Shown here: in pieces, positions 1 to 6,483 of the stretch | How positions within the stretch are numbered: the stretch's first letter is position 1 | How the letters are laid out: each line of letters begins with the position of its first letter | Source of the DNA: Akkermansia muciniphila | GTDB lineage: Bacteria > Pseudomonadota > Gammaproteobacteria > Burkholderiales > Burkholderiaceae_C | Assembly: GCA_943327015.2 (NCBI GenBank) | Contig: CALPVM020000066.1 | Coordinates: forward strand, 1-9,228 | DNA length: 9,228 nucleotides | Reading direction: 5' to 3' | Position numbers and translations under genes: made by a program | Notes under the pieces: generated by a model | Told to the model about the DNA's origin: nothing | What the model saw: only the letters and a program-made list of their open reading frames with translations | The model's database searches: none

Positions 1-1
1 T

Positions 2-208
2 GTGATTCCATTGCCATTATGGGTGGGGCGCGTGCAAGCGTTTGTTATGGAGTGCGCCCCCGGTCAACCCCTCATGAGCCGGGATAATTTAGACTCCATG
101 AAGGTGCCCAACATAGCCACCGGCAAGTTGCCGGATTTGCAAAGCCTAGGCATTAACGCTACAGCGCTAGAGCCGGTGGCGCGGGGGTATTTGGCGCGCC
201 ACCATTAA
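2..208 (+). CDS. C-terminal fragment of NDUFA9-like NAD(P)-binding protein (5' end outside window)
   Basis: This is the last 68 codons of a gene that begins left of the window; the GTG at the edge is an internal valine codon, not a supported start. The fragment carries the closing block I associate with the complex I NDUFA9-like family (atypical short-chain dehydrogenase / NAD-dependent epimerase fold) of Burkholderiales: an LPLWVGRVQAF stretch, then PLMSRDNLDSMKVPN and a final LGINATALEPVARGYL. In that family these residues follow the N-terminal Rossmann domain, which is not visible here, so the nucleotide-binding motif cannot be checked. Bacterial members are usually annotated as nucleoside-diphosphate-sugar epimerase or complex I NDUFA9 subunit family protein; their substrate is not well established. 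The gene ends 8 bases before the end of the oppositely oriented argG. Family assignment is by recognition of this tail only. Confidence 0.75.
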   Translation: MIPLPLWVGRVQAFVMECAPGQPLMSRDNLDSMKVPNIATGKLPDLQSLGINATALEPVARGYLARHH

Positions 209-216
209 CCTGCGCG

Positions 217-1551
217 TCAGAGTTTGGGCGATTGCAAACTCAAAAAGTCATCGCCCTTGCCCAACTCCAGCAAACCACTTTGGGCATAGATGCCCAGTTT
301 GGCGCGGGTGTCCACAATGTCCAAATTACGCATAGTGAGCTGGCCAATGCGGTCTTGCGGCGAGAAAGTGCTCTCGCCTTTTTCCATCGTCAAGCGCTCG
401 GGGTGGTAGGTCAGGTTGGGTGACGTGGTGTTCAAAATCGAGTAGTCGTTGCCACGGCGCAGTTCTAGCGTTACTTCGCCGGTAATGGCGCGCGCCACCC
501 AACGTTGTGCAGTTTCGCGCAGCATAATGGCTTGCGGGTCAAACCAGCGGCCTTGGTACAACAGGCGTCCGAGCTTGCGGCCGTTGTCGCGGTACTGTTC
601 AATCGTGTCTTCGTTGTGAATACCTGTAACTAAGCGCTCATACGCAGCAAACAGCAATGCCAAGCCAGGGGCTTCGTAAATGCCACGGCTCTTGGCTTCG
701 ATAATGCGGTTTTCAATCTGGTCGCTCATGCCTAAACCATGGCGGCCACCAATGCGGTTGGCTTCCAGAATCAGTGCTACCAGGTCTTTGTATTCCACAC
801 CGTTCAGTGTTACTGGGCGGCCTTCTTCAAAGCGCACCGTCACTTCTTCTGCTTTAACAACGACGTCTTCTTTCCAGAATGCCACGCCCATAATCGGGTT
901 CACAATTTTGATGCCGCTGTTCAAATGCTCCAGGTCTTTGGCCTCGTGAGTGGCACCCAGCATATTCGAGTCGGTAGAGTAGGCCTTTTCTGCTGACATT
1001 TTGTAGCCAAAGCCCGCTTGCGTCATAAATGCAGACATTTCGGCACGGCCGCCCAGTTCGTCAATAAACGCTTGGTCGAGCCACGGCTTGTAAATTTTTA
1101 ACGCCGGGTTGGTGAGCAAACCGTAGCGGTAAAAACGCTCAATGTCATTACCCTTAAAGGTGCTGCCATCGCCCCAAATGTTAACGTCGTCCTCCTTCAT
1201 GGCGGCTACCAGCATGGTACCGGTCACGGCGCGGCCAATGGGGGTGGTGTTAAAGTAAGTGACGCCCGCAGTAGAAATATGAAACGCACCGCTTTGCAGC
1301 GCGGCAATACCCTCGGCGGCCAGTTGGCTACGACAGTCGATCAGGCGCGCTTTGATGGCGCCATATTCCATGGCTTTGCGCGGAATTTCGTCGTAGTCAG
1401 ATTCATCCGGCTGACCCAAGTTGGCCGTATAGGCGTAGGGCAGGGCGCCCTTAAGTTTCATCCAGTGCAGCGCGGCACTGGTATCCAAACCGCCAGAAAA
1501 AGCTATACCTACTTTTTGGCCGGCGGGAATATTTTGCAGAATAGTGGACAT
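217..1551 (-). CDS. argG: Argininosuccinate synthase (E. coli-type)
   Basis: Catalyses ATP-dependent condensation of citrulline and aspartate to argininosuccinate, the penultimate step of arginine synthesis, in the cytosol. The 444-residue product is close to the 447 of E. coli ArgG. The N-terminal PP-loop ATP pyrophosphatase motif FSGGLDTS is at residues 18-25, followed by YTANLGQPDE near 41-50, and the GSTFKGNDIERFYRYG block near 129-144 is characteristic of the longer E. coli-like ArgG subgroup rather than the shorter, roughly 400-residue form with a TGKGNDQ-type motif. The chosen ATG leaves the conventional short lead (about 13 residues) before the first beta strand. No clear Shine-Dalgarno sequence precedes it. 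It lies 27 bases downstream of ppnP on the same strand, so cotranscription is likely. No obvious terminator is visible after its stop, where it converges on the left-edge gene. No truncation or missing catalytic motif was seen. Confidence 0.97.
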   Translation of the reverse strand: MSTILQNIPAGQKVGIAFSGGLDTSAALHWMKLKGALPYAYTANLGQPDESDYDEIPRKAMEYGAIKARLIDCRSQLAAEGIAALQSGAFHISTAGVTYFNTTPIGRAVTGTMLVAAMKEDDVNIWGDGSTFKGNDIERFYRYGLLTNPALKIYKPWLDQAFIDELGGRAEMSAFMTQAGFGYKMSAEKAYSTDSNMLGATHEAKDLEHLNSGIKIVNPIMGVAFWKEDVVVKAEEVTVRFEEGRPVTLNGVEYKDLVALILEANRIGGRHGLGMSDQIENRIIEAKSRGIYEAPGLALLFAAYERLVTGIHNEDTIEQYRDNGRKLGRLLYQGRWFDPQAIMLRETAQRWVARAITGEVTLELRRGNDYSILNTTSPNLTYHPERLTMEKGESTFSPQDRIGQLTMRNLDIVDTRAKLGIYAQSGLLELGKGDDFLSLQSPKL

Positions 1552-1578
1552 GGTGTGGAGGTGCCTATGCGCAGTGGT

Positions 1579-1896
1579 TTAACCGAAATGGCAAATGTAG
1601 TGGTAGGGTTCGGTAACACGGATTTCAAAAGACGTATTACCCGGCACATTAAACTGCTGGCCTGCGCTGGATGTTATCCACTCATCGGTGCCAGCCAATT
1701 TGTATTCGCAGCTGCCCGCTACGCATTCCATAATTTCAGGAGCGCCCGTGTTAAAGGTGAGGGTGGCAGGCAAAATAACGCCTACCGACTTTTTGGTGCC
1801 ATCAGCCAACGTAATGCTGTGGCTGACGCATTTGCCGTCAAAGTACACATTGGCTTGGGTGTTAACGGTAACGTTATTGATTTGTGCGTTGCTCAT
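1579..1896 (-). CDS. ppnP: Pyrimidine/purine nucleoside phosphorylase (PpnP, cupin fold, former DUF1255/YaiE)
   Basis: The family phosphorolyses several purine and pyrimidine nucleosides (adenosine, guanosine, inosine, uridine, cytidine, thymidine among them) to the free base and ribose- or deoxyribose-1-phosphate. The 105-residue product is slightly longer than E. coli PpnP (about 94), the extra residues being at the N terminus. The family signature is clear: ANVYFDGKCVSHS at 15-27, GTKKSVGVILPA at 33-44, the TFNTGAPEIMECVAG block at 47-61, and a closing QFNVPGNTSFEIRV with a YHYICHFG tail, consistent with a single cupin barrel. It is upstream of argG with a 27-base gap, and 53 bases downstream of the yffB-like gene. 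The ATG at 1896 has no recognisable Shine-Dalgarno sequence, and the upstream 30 bases are very AT-rich, so it may have its own promoter. The adjacency to argG suggests shared transcription; a metabolic reason for the pairing is not evident. Confidence 0.93.
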   Translation of the reverse strand: MSNAQINNVTVNTQANVYFDGKCVSHSITLADGTKKSVGVILPATLTFNTGAPEIMECVAGSCEYKLAGTDEWITSSAGQQFNVPGNTSFEIRVTEPYHYICHFG

Positions 1897-1929
1897 GGAA
1901 TGGTATGTAAAGTAAATTAATTTTAGATA

Positions 1930-1951
1930 AACCGCTCATTTTAAAGCAGTT
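1930..1951 (-). other. Small hairpin between the yffB-like gene and ppnP
   Basis: Read on the minus strand, AACTGCT (1951-1945) can pair with AGCGGTT (1936-1930) through seven pairs including one G-U, across an 8-base AT-rich loop. It begins inside the stop codon of the yffB-like gene and is followed by AT-rich sequence (TTATCTAAAATTAATTT) without a clean run of T. It could be a weak terminator or a processing/attenuation element, or may be chance. The position immediately after a stop codon is its best support. Confidence 0.3.
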
Positions 1952-2327
1952 ATGCAGCTGATGCTTGTTTGAAAGTTTCAGCATCAAAGCCCACCGTTAC
2001 TGCGCCATTGCCCCACACTACCACCGGCCGTTTAATAACACTGGGGTATGCAACCATCAAATTGCTGGCACTGGTGGCGTCTACCGCTCCGGCTTGAATG
2101 TCTGCATCGAGTTTGCGCCAAGTGGTTCCCTTGCGGTTGAGTAGTTTTTCCCAGCCTACTGCGTTGATCCAGCTTGCCAGCGCTTGTGTGGGTACGCCGA
2201 TTTTTTTGAAATCATGAAAATCGTATGCTTGTTGCTGTTCTGTTAGCCAAACGCGCGCTTTTTTTACGGTTTCGCAGTTAGGTATGCCGTAAACCTGAAT
2301 GGGGTGAAATGTTTTGCTGGTGTTCAT
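1950..2327 (-). CDS. ArsC/Spx-like thioredoxin-fold reductase (YffB type)
   Basis: A 125-residue protein of the ArsC/Spx superfamily, a thioredoxin-like fold with an inserted helical domain. The N-terminal strand and active-site region read VYGIPNCETVKKARVWL (residues 12-28), with a single cysteine at 18 and no CXXC partner, and the conserved VIKRPVVV segment near 97-104 supplies the arginine (R100) and cis-proline typical of the family. The GIPNC-TVKKA pattern resembles E. coli YffB, a small glutathione-dependent thiol reductase of uncertain physiological role, more than true arsenate reductase; Spx of Firmicutes is a related transcription regulator. No arsenic-resistance genes (arsR, arsB, acr3) are nearby, so an arsenate role is not supported. 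It is transcribed divergently from folC and is the first gene of the minus-strand group. The ATG at 2327 was chosen because it leaves a typical short lead before the first strand; no strong Shine-Dalgarno precedes it. Confidence 0.88.
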   Translation of the reverse strand: MNTSKTFHPIQVYGIPNCETVKKARVWLTEQQQAYDFHDFKKIGVPTQALASWINAVGWEKLLNRKGTTWRKLDADIQAGAVDATSASNLMVAYPSVIKRPVVVWGNGAVTVGFDAETFKQASAA

Positions 2328-2422
2328 GGGCGCTTATCATGCCACTAACCTTTGCACTCTCTTTAGTTAATTGTCTCCATTTGCAGGGTAATTTGCGTGC
2401 ATAGTGCGCTGCATGTACGACA
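2328..2422. other. Divergent intergenic region between yffB-like gene and folC
   Basis: These 95 bases must hold the promoters for the leftward yffB-like gene and, unless folC is served from elsewhere, for the rightward folC-gltX array. I could not find a convincing -35/-10 pair for sigma-70 on either strand. Near the folC side an imperfect inverted repeat is visible: CGTGCAT (2396-2402) and ATGTACG (2413-2419), seven-base arms with one mismatch (G-T) and a 10-base spacer. It might be an operator or an mRNA leader hairpin, but it is short enough to be chance. Confidence 0.45.
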
Positions 2423-3748
2423 ATGACAGGCTGTATGAAAACTCTCTCTGACTGGCTTGCATACTGTGAGCAAATCCACCCCAAAACCATAGATATGGGG
2501 CTAGACCGTGTGCGCTCGGTTGCGCTACGTATGGGGTTGGCTTTTAAATGTCCGGTTATCACTGTAGCCGGTACCAATGGCAAGGGCTCTACCTGTGCCA
2601 TGCTGGAGTCGATTGTGTTGCAGGCCGGTTACCGCTGTGGTGTGTATACATCGCCACATTTAGTGCATTTTGAGGAGCGCTTGCGCATCAACGGTCAAGC
2701 CGTGCAAGACACTTCGCTGCTTGACTCTTTTGCCCGCGTGGAGCAGGCGCGCATGCATGCTGCAGATGGCACACACAAAGAGGTCTCGTTAAGCTATTTT
2801 GAATTCACCACACTGGCGATTCTGCATGCCATGGCGCAAATCGATTTGGATGTGGTCATTTTGGAGGTAGGCTTAGGCGGTCGGTTGGATGCGGTGAACA
2901 TTATTGACGCCGATTGTGCAGTGATTACCAGCATCGACCTAGACCACATGGAACTGCTCGGCCCGGACCGCGAATCGATTGGCCGCGAAAAAGCGGGCAT
3001 TATGCGCACCGGTCGCCCTGTGGTGGTCAGTGACCCGGTGCCGCCGCAGAGCGTGCTTGACACTGCTTTAGCGCTAGGTGCAGATGTGTGGCTTGTGGGC
3101 AAAGACTTTAATGTGTCTGGCGACAAGCAGCAGTGGGGCTGGGCCGGACGAGGGCGCCGCTACAGTGGTTTAGCCTATCCTGCGCTCCGGGGTGCCAACC
3201 AATTGGTTAATGCTGCAGGCGTGCTGGCCTGCTTAACCGCCTTGCGGGAGCAGTTGCCCGTCACGGCGCAGGCGGTGCGCAATGGTCTGGCATTTGTGGA
3301 GTTGCCGGGTCGATTTCAAATCATTCCCGGGCAACCAGCGCTGGTGATGGACGTGGCACATAACCCGCATTCGGTGGCAGCTTTAGCCGCCAATCTGGAT
3401 GCGATGGGTTTTTACCCGACTACGCATGCCATATTTGGTGCAATGGCAGACAAAGACTTGGCGCCTATGTTTAGCCGTATTAATCCGATGATAGACCGCT
3501 GGTACTTTGCCGATCTGCCCACACCCAGAGCAGCACGTGCTTCTGAATTATTGTCGATATGGGAAGGATGCTCAACAAGAAAAGATGTTGATGCGGCTAT
3601 TTTTGCGAGTCCTATGCAAGCGTTGCAAGCAGCGATTGATAACGCTACACCCGCTGATAGAATCATAGTCTTCGGTTCTTTTTACACGGTTGGTGGCGTT
3701 TTGCAAGCGGGGGTGCCCCGGCTGCATGCCCAACATCTGAATTCCTGA
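2423..3748 (+). CDS. folC: Bifunctional folylpolyglutamate synthase / dihydrofolate synthase
   Basis: Adds L-glutamate to dihydropteroate (making dihydrofolate) and then further glutamates to tetrahydrofolates, using ATP, in the cytosol. The 441-residue length fits the family (E. coli 422). Mur-ligase-type motifs are all present: P-loop GTNGKGS at 50-56, TSPHL at 76-80, LEVGLGGRLDAVN at 137-149, SIDLDHMELLG at 160-170, GREKAGI with the probable carbamylated lysine at K180, and MDVAHNPHS at 299-307 in the C-terminal domain. The N-terminal HPKTIDMGLDRV stretch (19-30) is typical of the betaproteobacterial form. The start is uncertain: a second in-frame ATG at 2435 (giving MKTLSDWL) has a weak ACAGG just upstream, and would shorten the protein by four residues. 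It is the first gene of the plus-strand array, with dedD 11 bases downstream. In many relatives accD precedes folC; here a divergent yffB-like gene does. Confidence 0.96.
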   Translation: MTGCMKTLSDWLAYCEQIHPKTIDMGLDRVRSVALRMGLAFKCPVITVAGTNGKGSTCAMLESIVLQAGYRCGVYTSPHLVHFEERLRINGQAVQDTSLLDSFARVEQARMHAADGTHKEVSLSYFEFTTLAILHAMAQIDLDVVILEVGLGGRLDAVNIIDADCAVITSIDLDHMELLGPDRESIGREKAGIMRTGRPVVVSDPVPPQSVLDTALALGADVWLVGKDFNVSGDKQQWGWAGRGRRYSGLAYPALRGANQLVNAAGVLACLTALREQLPVTAQAVRNGLAFVELPGRFQIIPGQPALVMDVAHNPHSVAALAANLDAMGFYPTTHAIFGAMADKDLAPMFSRINPMIDRWYFADLPTPRAARASELLSIWEGCSTRKDVDAAIFASPMQALQAAIDNATPADRIIVFGSFYTVGGVLQAGVPRLHAQHLNS

Positions 3749-3759
3749 GTCACCCATTC

Positions 3760-4437
3760 ATGGCTTTTTTCAAGTTTCGCAAAGGTGGCGATGAACACAC
3801 CGCCAATACTACCCCTCCTAATTCGGTGGAGGTCATGCGTAAGCGCGCCAAGCACCGATTGATTGGTGCATCCATTCTGGTTCTGTTGGCGGTAATTGGT
3901 TTTCCAATTTTGTTTGATAGTCAGCCGCGGCCCATTACAGAAGATGTAGCCATTCAAATTCCAGATAAAAACACGGTCGCCCCGTTGTCAGTGAGGCCTG
4001 TTAAGCCGCTGCCTGCACGTGCATCTGGCGTGATAGAGGAAGAATCTGTTGCGTCGGATTCACCATCGCCCGCAGATCCTGCTCCTGTCGAAGTAGCTGC
4101 GCCTCAAGCTGCGCCACAAGTAGCGCCTGTAAAGCCCGTAAAGGCTGTAGCACCCCCTCCAGTAGCTGTTAGTCCCAAGAAAGAAACCAAAGCTGCAAGC
4201 GAATCTAAAGGGCGTTATGTGGTGCAAATTGGCGCATTTGCCGATGTGCCCAAGGCGCGTGAAGCACGTAGCAAGCTTGAAAAAGCAGGTTTCAAAACTT
4301 ATACGCAGGTAATTGAAAACAAAGACGGACGCCGTGTCCGCGTGCGAGTTGGGCCGTTTGAAACCAAGGCTGATGCCGTTAAAGCAGCTGACAAGATCAA
4401 AAAGCTAGACCTGCAAGCCGGTGTTTTAGAACTCTGA
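3760..4437 (+). CDS. SPOR-domain membrane protein (DedD-like)
   Basis: A 225-residue bitopic inner-membrane protein. It has a basic cytoplasmic N terminus with MRKRAKHR (26-33), one transmembrane helix at about 34-52 (LIGASILVLLAVIGFPILF), a long Ala/Pro/Val-rich periplasmic linker at about 60-145 including repeated AP/KPV units, and a C-terminal SPOR domain at 151-225 beginning GRYVVQIGAFADVPKA and containing RVRVRVGPFETKADA. SPOR domains bind glycan strands stripped of stem peptides at the division septum, so a role in cell constriction like that of E. coli DedD is the natural inference. Positive residues before the helix indicate N-in/C-out topology. The folC-dedD-cvpA-purF order matches E. 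coli and supports the DedD assignment, although linker sequences are not alignable by eye. The ATG at 3760 gives the usual MAFFKFRKGGDE start; no Shine-Dalgarno is evident in the 11-base gap after folC. Confidence 0.92.
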   Translation: MAFFKFRKGGDEHTANTTPPNSVEVMRKRAKHRLIGASILVLLAVIGFPILFDSQPRPITEDVAIQIPDKNTVAPLSVRPVKPLPARASGVIEEESVASDSPSPADPAPVEVAAPQAAPQVAPVKPVKAVAPPPVAVSPKKETKAASESKGRYVVQIGAFADVPKAREARSKLEKAGFKTYTQVIENKDGRRVRVRVGPFETKADAVKAADKIKKLDLQAGVLEL

Positions 4438-4452
4438 TCGCACACTTTGCAT

Positions 4453-4938
4453 ATGCCCACCTTAGATTGGATATTTCTTGGCGTTCTTGTATTTTCCATG
4501 GCATTGGGTGCGTGGCGTGGCTTGGTGTATGAAGTACTTTCGGTATTAAGCTGGATAGCTGCGTTTGTTTTGGCGCAGTGGTTTGCTCCTGACGTTGCAG
4601 TCAGGCTGCCAATGGAGGGTGCTGGCGACTCTATTCGCTATGCCGCAGGGTTTGTACTGGTTTTTATTGCGACCATATTCGCAGGTTCCTTCATCGCGTT
4701 TTTAATTAAAAAACTAACTGCATCCGTTGGTATGGGGCCAGCAGACCGTTTGCTGGGTGCAGGTTTTGGTTTGGTACGCGGGCTGGTTATATTGCTTGTT
4801 GTCTGTTTGGTGGTGGGTTTAACGCCACTTAAAAAAATGGACAGCTGGGAAGCTGCCAACGGGCCTCGCTTTGCGGGCTCCGCACTTAAGGTGCTCAAAC
4901 CCGTTATGCCTGCAAAATTCGGTCAGTACCTACCCTGA
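4453..4938 (+). CDS. cvpA: CvpA family inner-membrane protein
   Basis: A 161-residue polytopic membrane protein, the usual length for CvpA. Hydrophobic segments lie at about 5-20, 25-43, 62-85 and 101-121, consistent with four transmembrane helices. Family features include the N-terminal LDWIFLGVLVFSMALGAWRG with its GAWRGLVYE turn, and a later GPADRLLGAGFGLVRG segment (about 94-109) immediately before the last helix. In E. coli CvpA was identified as needed for colicin V production and is now linked to envelope homeostasis; the molecular activity is not established. The ATG at 4453 is preferred over an in-frame TTG two codons upstream, because MPTLDWI is the expected family start; no clear Shine-Dalgarno supports either. 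It sits 15 bases after dedD and 29 before purF, the conserved cvpA-purF pairing. Confidence 0.93.
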   Translation: MPTLDWIFLGVLVFSMALGAWRGLVYEVLSVLSWIAAFVLAQWFAPDVAVRLPMEGAGDSIRYAAGFVLVFIATIFAGSFIAFLIKKLTASVGMGPADRLLGAGFGLVRGLVILLVVCLVVGLTPLKKMDSWEAANGPRFAGSALKVLKPVMPAKFGQYLP

Positions 4939-4967
4939 TTAATCAATTTAACAATGTGTAAAAAACC

Positions 4968-6470
4968 ATGTGTGGAATAGTCGGCGTCGTCAGTAATACC
5001 CCCGTTAACCAACTTATTTACGATGCTCTGCTTTTATTGCAGCACCGTGGGCAAGATGCAGCGGGTATCGTCACCCAGCAAGAGCGCAAGTTCTTTATGC
5101 ACAAGGCCAAGGGCATGGTGCGTGATGTGTTTCGCACCCGTAATATGCGCTCGCTCCCCGGTAACTGCGGCTTAGGTCAGGTGCGCTATCCCACAGCCGG
5201 TAACGCCTTTAGCGAAGAAGAAGCGCAACCGTTTTACGTTAACGCACCATTTGGTATTGTGCTGGTGCATAACGGCAACCTTACCAATGCCCAGGCGTTA
5301 AAAAGCGAGTTGTTCAGCACTGACCACCGGCATATCAATACCGATAGCGATTCTGAAGTACTGCTCAACGTGTTGGCGCACGAAATTGAAAAAGTCACGC
5401 GCGGCCTGCCACTTCAGCCGCATGATCTGTTTAAAGCGGTAACCAATGTGCACCGCCGAATCAAAGGGTCCTACGCTGTGATTGCCTTGATTGCCGGCCA
5501 TGGTGTGTTGGCGTTTCGCGATCCCTTTGGTATTCGGCCCTTGTGCATGGGGCGCAGCAGTGATGGAAACGTTATGCTTGCCAGCGAGTCTGTCGCACTT
5601 GAGGGGACAACCCACCAGTTAGATCGTAATATCGAGCCCGGAGAGGCTGTTTTTGTAGATTTGCAGGGGCAGGTATTTGCCCAGCAGTGTGCCGATACGC
5701 CTGTTCTTAAGCCCTGCATTTTTGAATATGTGTACCTTGCGCGCCCAGATTCAGTCATGGATGGAATCTCCGTGTACCAAGCGCGGCTCAACCTGGGCGA
5801 ATCGTTGGCCAAGCGCGTTATTTCTACTGTGCCGCCTAAAGACATCGATGTGGTGATACCTATCCCCGAATCCAGCCGCCCCAGCGCAGCGCAGTTGGCG
5901 CAATTGTTAGGTTTGCCCTACCGCGAAGGCTTTGTAAAAAACCGCTATGTGGGGCGCACATTTATTATGCCGGGTCAGTCGGTACGCAAAAAATCAGTGC
6001 GCCAAAAGCTCAATGTCATTGCCAGCGAATTCAAAGGCCGCAACGTACTATTGGTAGATGACTCGATTGTGCGCGGCACCACCAGCCGCGAGATCGTGCA
6101 AATGGCGCGCGATGCCGGCGCACGCAAGGTCTATATGGCCAGTGCCGCCCCGCCGGTGCGTTACCCGAATGTGTATGGCATTGACATGCCCACCAGTAGC
6201 GAGTTGGTAGCCTACAACCGCACTGTGGAGCAGGTGCGCGAAATCATTGGTTGTGATGCGCTGATATACCAAGATGTAGAAGGTATGAAGCGTGCCATAG
6301 CCTCGCTGAGCAGCAAATTGGCTGGATTCGATGCTTCGTGTTTTGATGGTGTATACGTTACCGGTGATGTAACTGCAGAAGACATTACAAGGCTCAACGC
6401 ATCAAGAGTGGGTGGCGACGAGAACAAAGAAGACACCTCACGCTTGGCGCTCCCCAATTCTGCAGAATAA
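4968..6470 (+). CDS. purF: Amidophosphoribosyltransferase (glutamine PRPP amidotransferase)
   Basis: Transfers glutamine-derived ammonia to PRPP to give 5-phosphoribosylamine, the first committed step of purine synthesis. At 500 residues it is near E. coli PurF (505). The N-terminal Ntn-hydrolase glutaminase domain starts MCGIVGVV, so Cys2 becomes the catalytic N-terminal nucleophile after methionine removal. There is no propeptide, unlike the Bacillus-type enzyme. LLQHRGQDAAGI (23-34), the RYPTAG loop (73-78) and HNGNLTN (101-107) complete that domain. The phosphoribosyltransferase domain carries IPIPESSRPSA (near 298-308) and the PRPP-binding LLVDDSIVRGTTSRE (361-375). The ATG is fixed by the requirement for Cys at position 2, although no Shine-Dalgarno is evident in TGTGTAAAAAACC just before it. 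It lies 29 bases after cvpA and 13 before metZ. Purine repression by a PurR-like operator is not visible in the short upstream gap. Confidence 0.98.
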   Translation: MCGIVGVVSNTPVNQLIYDALLLLQHRGQDAAGIVTQQERKFFMHKAKGMVRDVFRTRNMRSLPGNCGLGQVRYPTAGNAFSEEEAQPFYVNAPFGIVLVHNGNLTNAQALKSELFSTDHRHINTDSDSEVLLNVLAHEIEKVTRGLPLQPHDLFKAVTNVHRRIKGSYAVIALIAGHGVLAFRDPFGIRPLCMGRSSDGNVMLASESVALEGTTHQLDRNIEPGEAVFVDLQGQVFAQQCADTPVLKPCIFEYVYLARPDSVMDGISVYQARLNLGESLAKRVISTVPPKDIDVVIPIPESSRPSAAQLAQLLGLPYREGFVKNRYVGRTFIMPGQSVRKKSVRQKLNVIASEFKGRNVLLVDDSIVRGTTSREIVQMARDAGARKVYMASAAPPVRYPNVYGIDMPTSSELVAYNRTVEQVREIIGCDALIYQDVEGMKRAIASLSSKLAGFDASCFDGVYVTGDVTAEDITRLNASRVGGDENKEDTSRLALPNSAE

Positions 6471-6474
6471 AGGA
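6470..6474 (+). promoter_or_regulatory. Shine-Dalgarno sequence of metZ
   Basis: AAGGA overlaps the last base of the purF stop codon and lies 9 bases before the metZ ATG at 6484. It is the only clear purine-rich ribosome binding site seen before a gene start in this window and confirms that start. Confidence 0.7.
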
Positions 6475-6483
6475 TAGTCTCCG

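Noticed and set aside
1279..1920. 213-codon open frame antisense to argG and ppnP
   Set aside because: It runs through two well-supported genes in the opposite direction, its product matches nothing I recognise, and its length is explained by codon bias of the sense genes.
1950..2327. Arsenate reductase and part of an arsenic-resistance island
   Set aside because: The protein is in the ArsC/Spx superfamily but looks like YffB, and no ars regulator, pump or other resistance gene is nearby.
2278..2601. 107-codon minus-strand open frame covering the yffB-folC intergenic region and the folC 5' end
   Set aside because: It overlaps the 5' ends of both real genes, and the product has no family features.
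4079..4165. Ala/Pro/Lys-Pro repeats in the dedD linker as a possible DNA repeat array
   Set aside because: The repetition is at the amino-acid level (AP and KPV units) and irregular at the DNA level, as expected for a periplasmic linker between a membrane helix and a SPOR domain.
4939..4967. PurR-type operator or purine riboswitch before purF
   Set aside because: The 29-base gap is AT-rich, shows no operator-like dyad, and is too short for a riboswitch.
5471..5845. 124-codon minus-strand frame inside purF
   Set aside because: Fully contained in purF, with no recognisable motif.
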